This document shows positions 5,624 through 6,397 of a stretch of DNA of 6,397 nt, one piece after another. Under the pieces are notes generated by a model. It was not told the DNA's origin, did not search any database, and was given only the letters and a program-made list of their open reading frames with translations. This stretch comes from an uncultured Rothia sp. (GTDB taxonomy: Bacteria > Actinomycetota > Actinomycetes > Actinomycetales > Micrococcaceae): positions 1 through 6,397 of the forward strand of contig NZ_CALJRY010000276.1 of assembly GCF_937976295.1 (NCBI RefSeq), written 5' to 3'. Position 1 is the first letter of the stretch. Each line of letters opens with the position of its first letter. The translations under genes were made by a program, and so were the position numbers.

Positions 5624-5657
5624 ATAATTAATCACAGGAACATCTGTAAATAATTAT
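5624..5657 (+). promoter_or_regulatory. 34-base dyad, likely operator of the HicA-like gene
   Basis: The arms are ATAATTA (5624-5630) and TAATTAT (5651-5657), with inner arms ACAG (5634-5637) and CTGT (5644-5647), three unpaired bases on each side between them, and a 6-base centre. It ends 3 bases before the Shine-Dalgarno of the gene at 5672. The symmetry and AT-rich arms suit a dimeric repressor site overlapping the promoter; TAATTA-type hexamers in either arm could be the -10. As RNA it would form only a weak hairpin. Confidence 0.5.
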
Positions 5658-5660
5658 GCG

Positions 5661-5666
5661 AAGGAG
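5661..5666 (+). promoter_or_regulatory. Shine-Dalgarno that supports a GTG start at 5672
   Basis: AAGGAG lies 5 bases before the GTG at 5672-5674. An ATG overlaps it at 5670-5672 but is followed at once by TGA, so only the GTG opens the long frame. Confidence 0.75.
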
Positions 5667-5671
5667 ACAAT

Positions 5672-6364
5672 GTGACGACATGGCGTTGGTGTGACTCACC
5701 GAAGAGGATAGCTGCGGAAAGCGGCTTGGAACTTGAAAAATTTGAGATGGTTCCCACCTCCCCGACGGCATCATGTAGAGATGTAGGAAATGGGGTGTTC
5801 TCGTATCGAGATAACGGTTTGGCTGTCCTGGTCGATTGGTACACCCGCCGTATTCTGCGTGCTGGGCTTGATTTGAGCTCAGAAACCCTTGATGGCTGGT
5901 ATTTCAACACTAGGGCACTCCAGCAATGCAGGAAGCTTAAAATCACCCCCGGTAACGTTGTTGCAAGCTTGGAGGATTCTGACGCCTTCCCCGCAAAAAA
6001 TGGACACACCCTCTATCGTGGAACCTTTGATGTGCTCGTTCATGAGGGAAAAGGTCGGGTAGTCAGCGTTGGGGCTGTAAACACTTTGAGTAGTTCAATC
6101 TTGAGGCAGGCTATACCGAGAGGTTCAGGAGGAACCCCCGTAGGGTCGATGCCTCGAGATGTTAATGACCTGTTGAAGCGCGCCCGGCGTGCTGGTCTTG
6201 CGGTTTCTAAATCCGGTGCAGGGCACTACAAGATTTGGGAGTCTGGAACCCCGGGAGCAGGTAGGAGCGTGGTTATTCCCTCGACTGGTTCTGACCGGCG
6301 AGGAATGATGAACAACATCGTGGAGATTCGCTCTGCATTCGGGATTGATTTACGCCGCTTGTAG
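5672..6364 (+). CDS. two-part protein with a HicA-like C-terminal domain
   Basis: This encodes a 230-residue soluble protein from a GTG start with a good Shine-Dalgarno. Residues 162-230 resemble HicA/YcfA-like double-stranded-RNA-binding-fold toxins: helix DVNDLLKRARRAG, a GAGHYKIW strand with His 185 where HicA toxins carry their catalytic His, then VVIPSTGSDRR (201-210) and a closing helix. Residues about 75-135 (helix ending KLKITP, then YRGTFDVLV and GRVVSVGAV) look like the DUF4258-type fold that often precedes such domains in actinobacteria; that match is from memory. Residues 40-65 (VFSYRDNGLAVLVDWYTRRIL) may be a degenerate copy of the same beta unit. HicA toxins usually are 60-80 residues and paired with HicB. 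Here no HicB is seen, and the gene ends at a hairpin. It is the only complete plus-strand gene and has a dyad at its promoter. RNA cleavage or toxicity is inferred. It could instead be a non-toxic nucleic-acid-binding protein. Confidence 0.72.
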   Translation: MTTWRWCDSPKRIAAESGLELEKFEMVPTSPTASCRDVGNGVFSYRDNGLAVLVDWYTRRILRAGLDLSSETLDGWYFNTRALQQCRKLKITPGNVVASLEDSDAFPAKNGHTLYRGTFDVLVHEGKGRVVSVGAVNTLSSSILRQAIPRGSGGTPVGSMPRDVNDLLKRARRAGLAVSKSGAGHYKIWESGTPGAGRSVVIPSTGSDRRGMMNNIVEIRSAFGIDLRRL

Positions 6365-6376
6365 ATTGGCTCCAAG

Positions 6377-6397
6377 GGGAGGGGGTGCCCCCCTCCC
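6377..6397 (+). terminator. hairpin after the HicA-like gene, cut by the window edge
   Basis: GGGAGGGGG (6377-6385) pairs perfectly with CCCCCTCCC (6389-6397) around a 3-nt loop, 12 bases after the TAG at 6362-6364. The stem reaches the last base of the window, so the expected T-run cannot be seen. Confidence 0.65.

Noticed and set aside
5656..5694. A 12-codon leader peptide starting at ATG 5656 and overlapping the Shine-Dalgarno and GTG.
   Set aside because: It has no Shine-Dalgarno of its own, no regulatory codon pattern, and lies partly inside the dyad, so chance is the simpler reading.

Overview
The window looks like accessory DNA from an actinobacterium of intermediate G+C. It is probably part of a conjugative plasmid or an integrative, conjugation-related element. 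The evidence is a TraD/VirD4-type coupling ATPase beside a protein of the actinobacterial replication-relaxation-like family, two genes that appear to be leaderless (common in actinobacteria), and a HicA-like domain protein of a type I recall from actinobacteria. A Rothia-like member of the Micrococcales would fit the base composition, but nothing here proves a genus. No relaxase, integrase, VirB4-type ATPase or replication initiator is visible, so the transfer system, if real, is only partly inside the window.

Layout, left to right. At 1-155 there is a possible tail of a plus-strand gene and a strong intrinsic terminator. Four minus-strand genes follow, listed here in transcription order: a winged-helix protein with a PD-(D/E)xK-like motif (4885 to 3839), an unrecognised protein with a very acidic tail (3817 to 3137), the coupling protein (3045 to 964) behind a large hairpin, and a membrane-anchored J-domain protein (806 to 156). 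The last two each end in a good intrinsic terminator. The 786-base gap at 4886-5671 holds the divergent start region, a roughly 540-base plus-strand GT-rich block with no convincing gene, a small hairpin, and a 34-base dyad just before the only full plus-strand gene (5672 to 6364). That gene encodes a two-part protein with a HicA-like C-terminus and ends in a hairpin cut by the window edge.

The minus-strand cluster reads as DNA-transfer or DNA-handling machinery at the membrane: a DNA-binding, possibly nuclease-fold protein, an acidic partner, a membrane DNA pump, and a membrane co-chaperone that might recruit DnaK to it. That joint role is inference. The two upstream genes share a 14-base start signal, each with a -10-like hexamer exactly 6 bases before ATG and no Shine-Dalgarno. 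The coupling, J-domain and HicA-like genes have clear Shine-Dalgarno sites.

The least explained features are the strongly strand-skewed blocks. The 3' parts of the coupling and J-domain genes and the intergenic block are all GT-rich in the direction of the neighbouring transcription, and the coupling gene switches composition abruptly near 1560.
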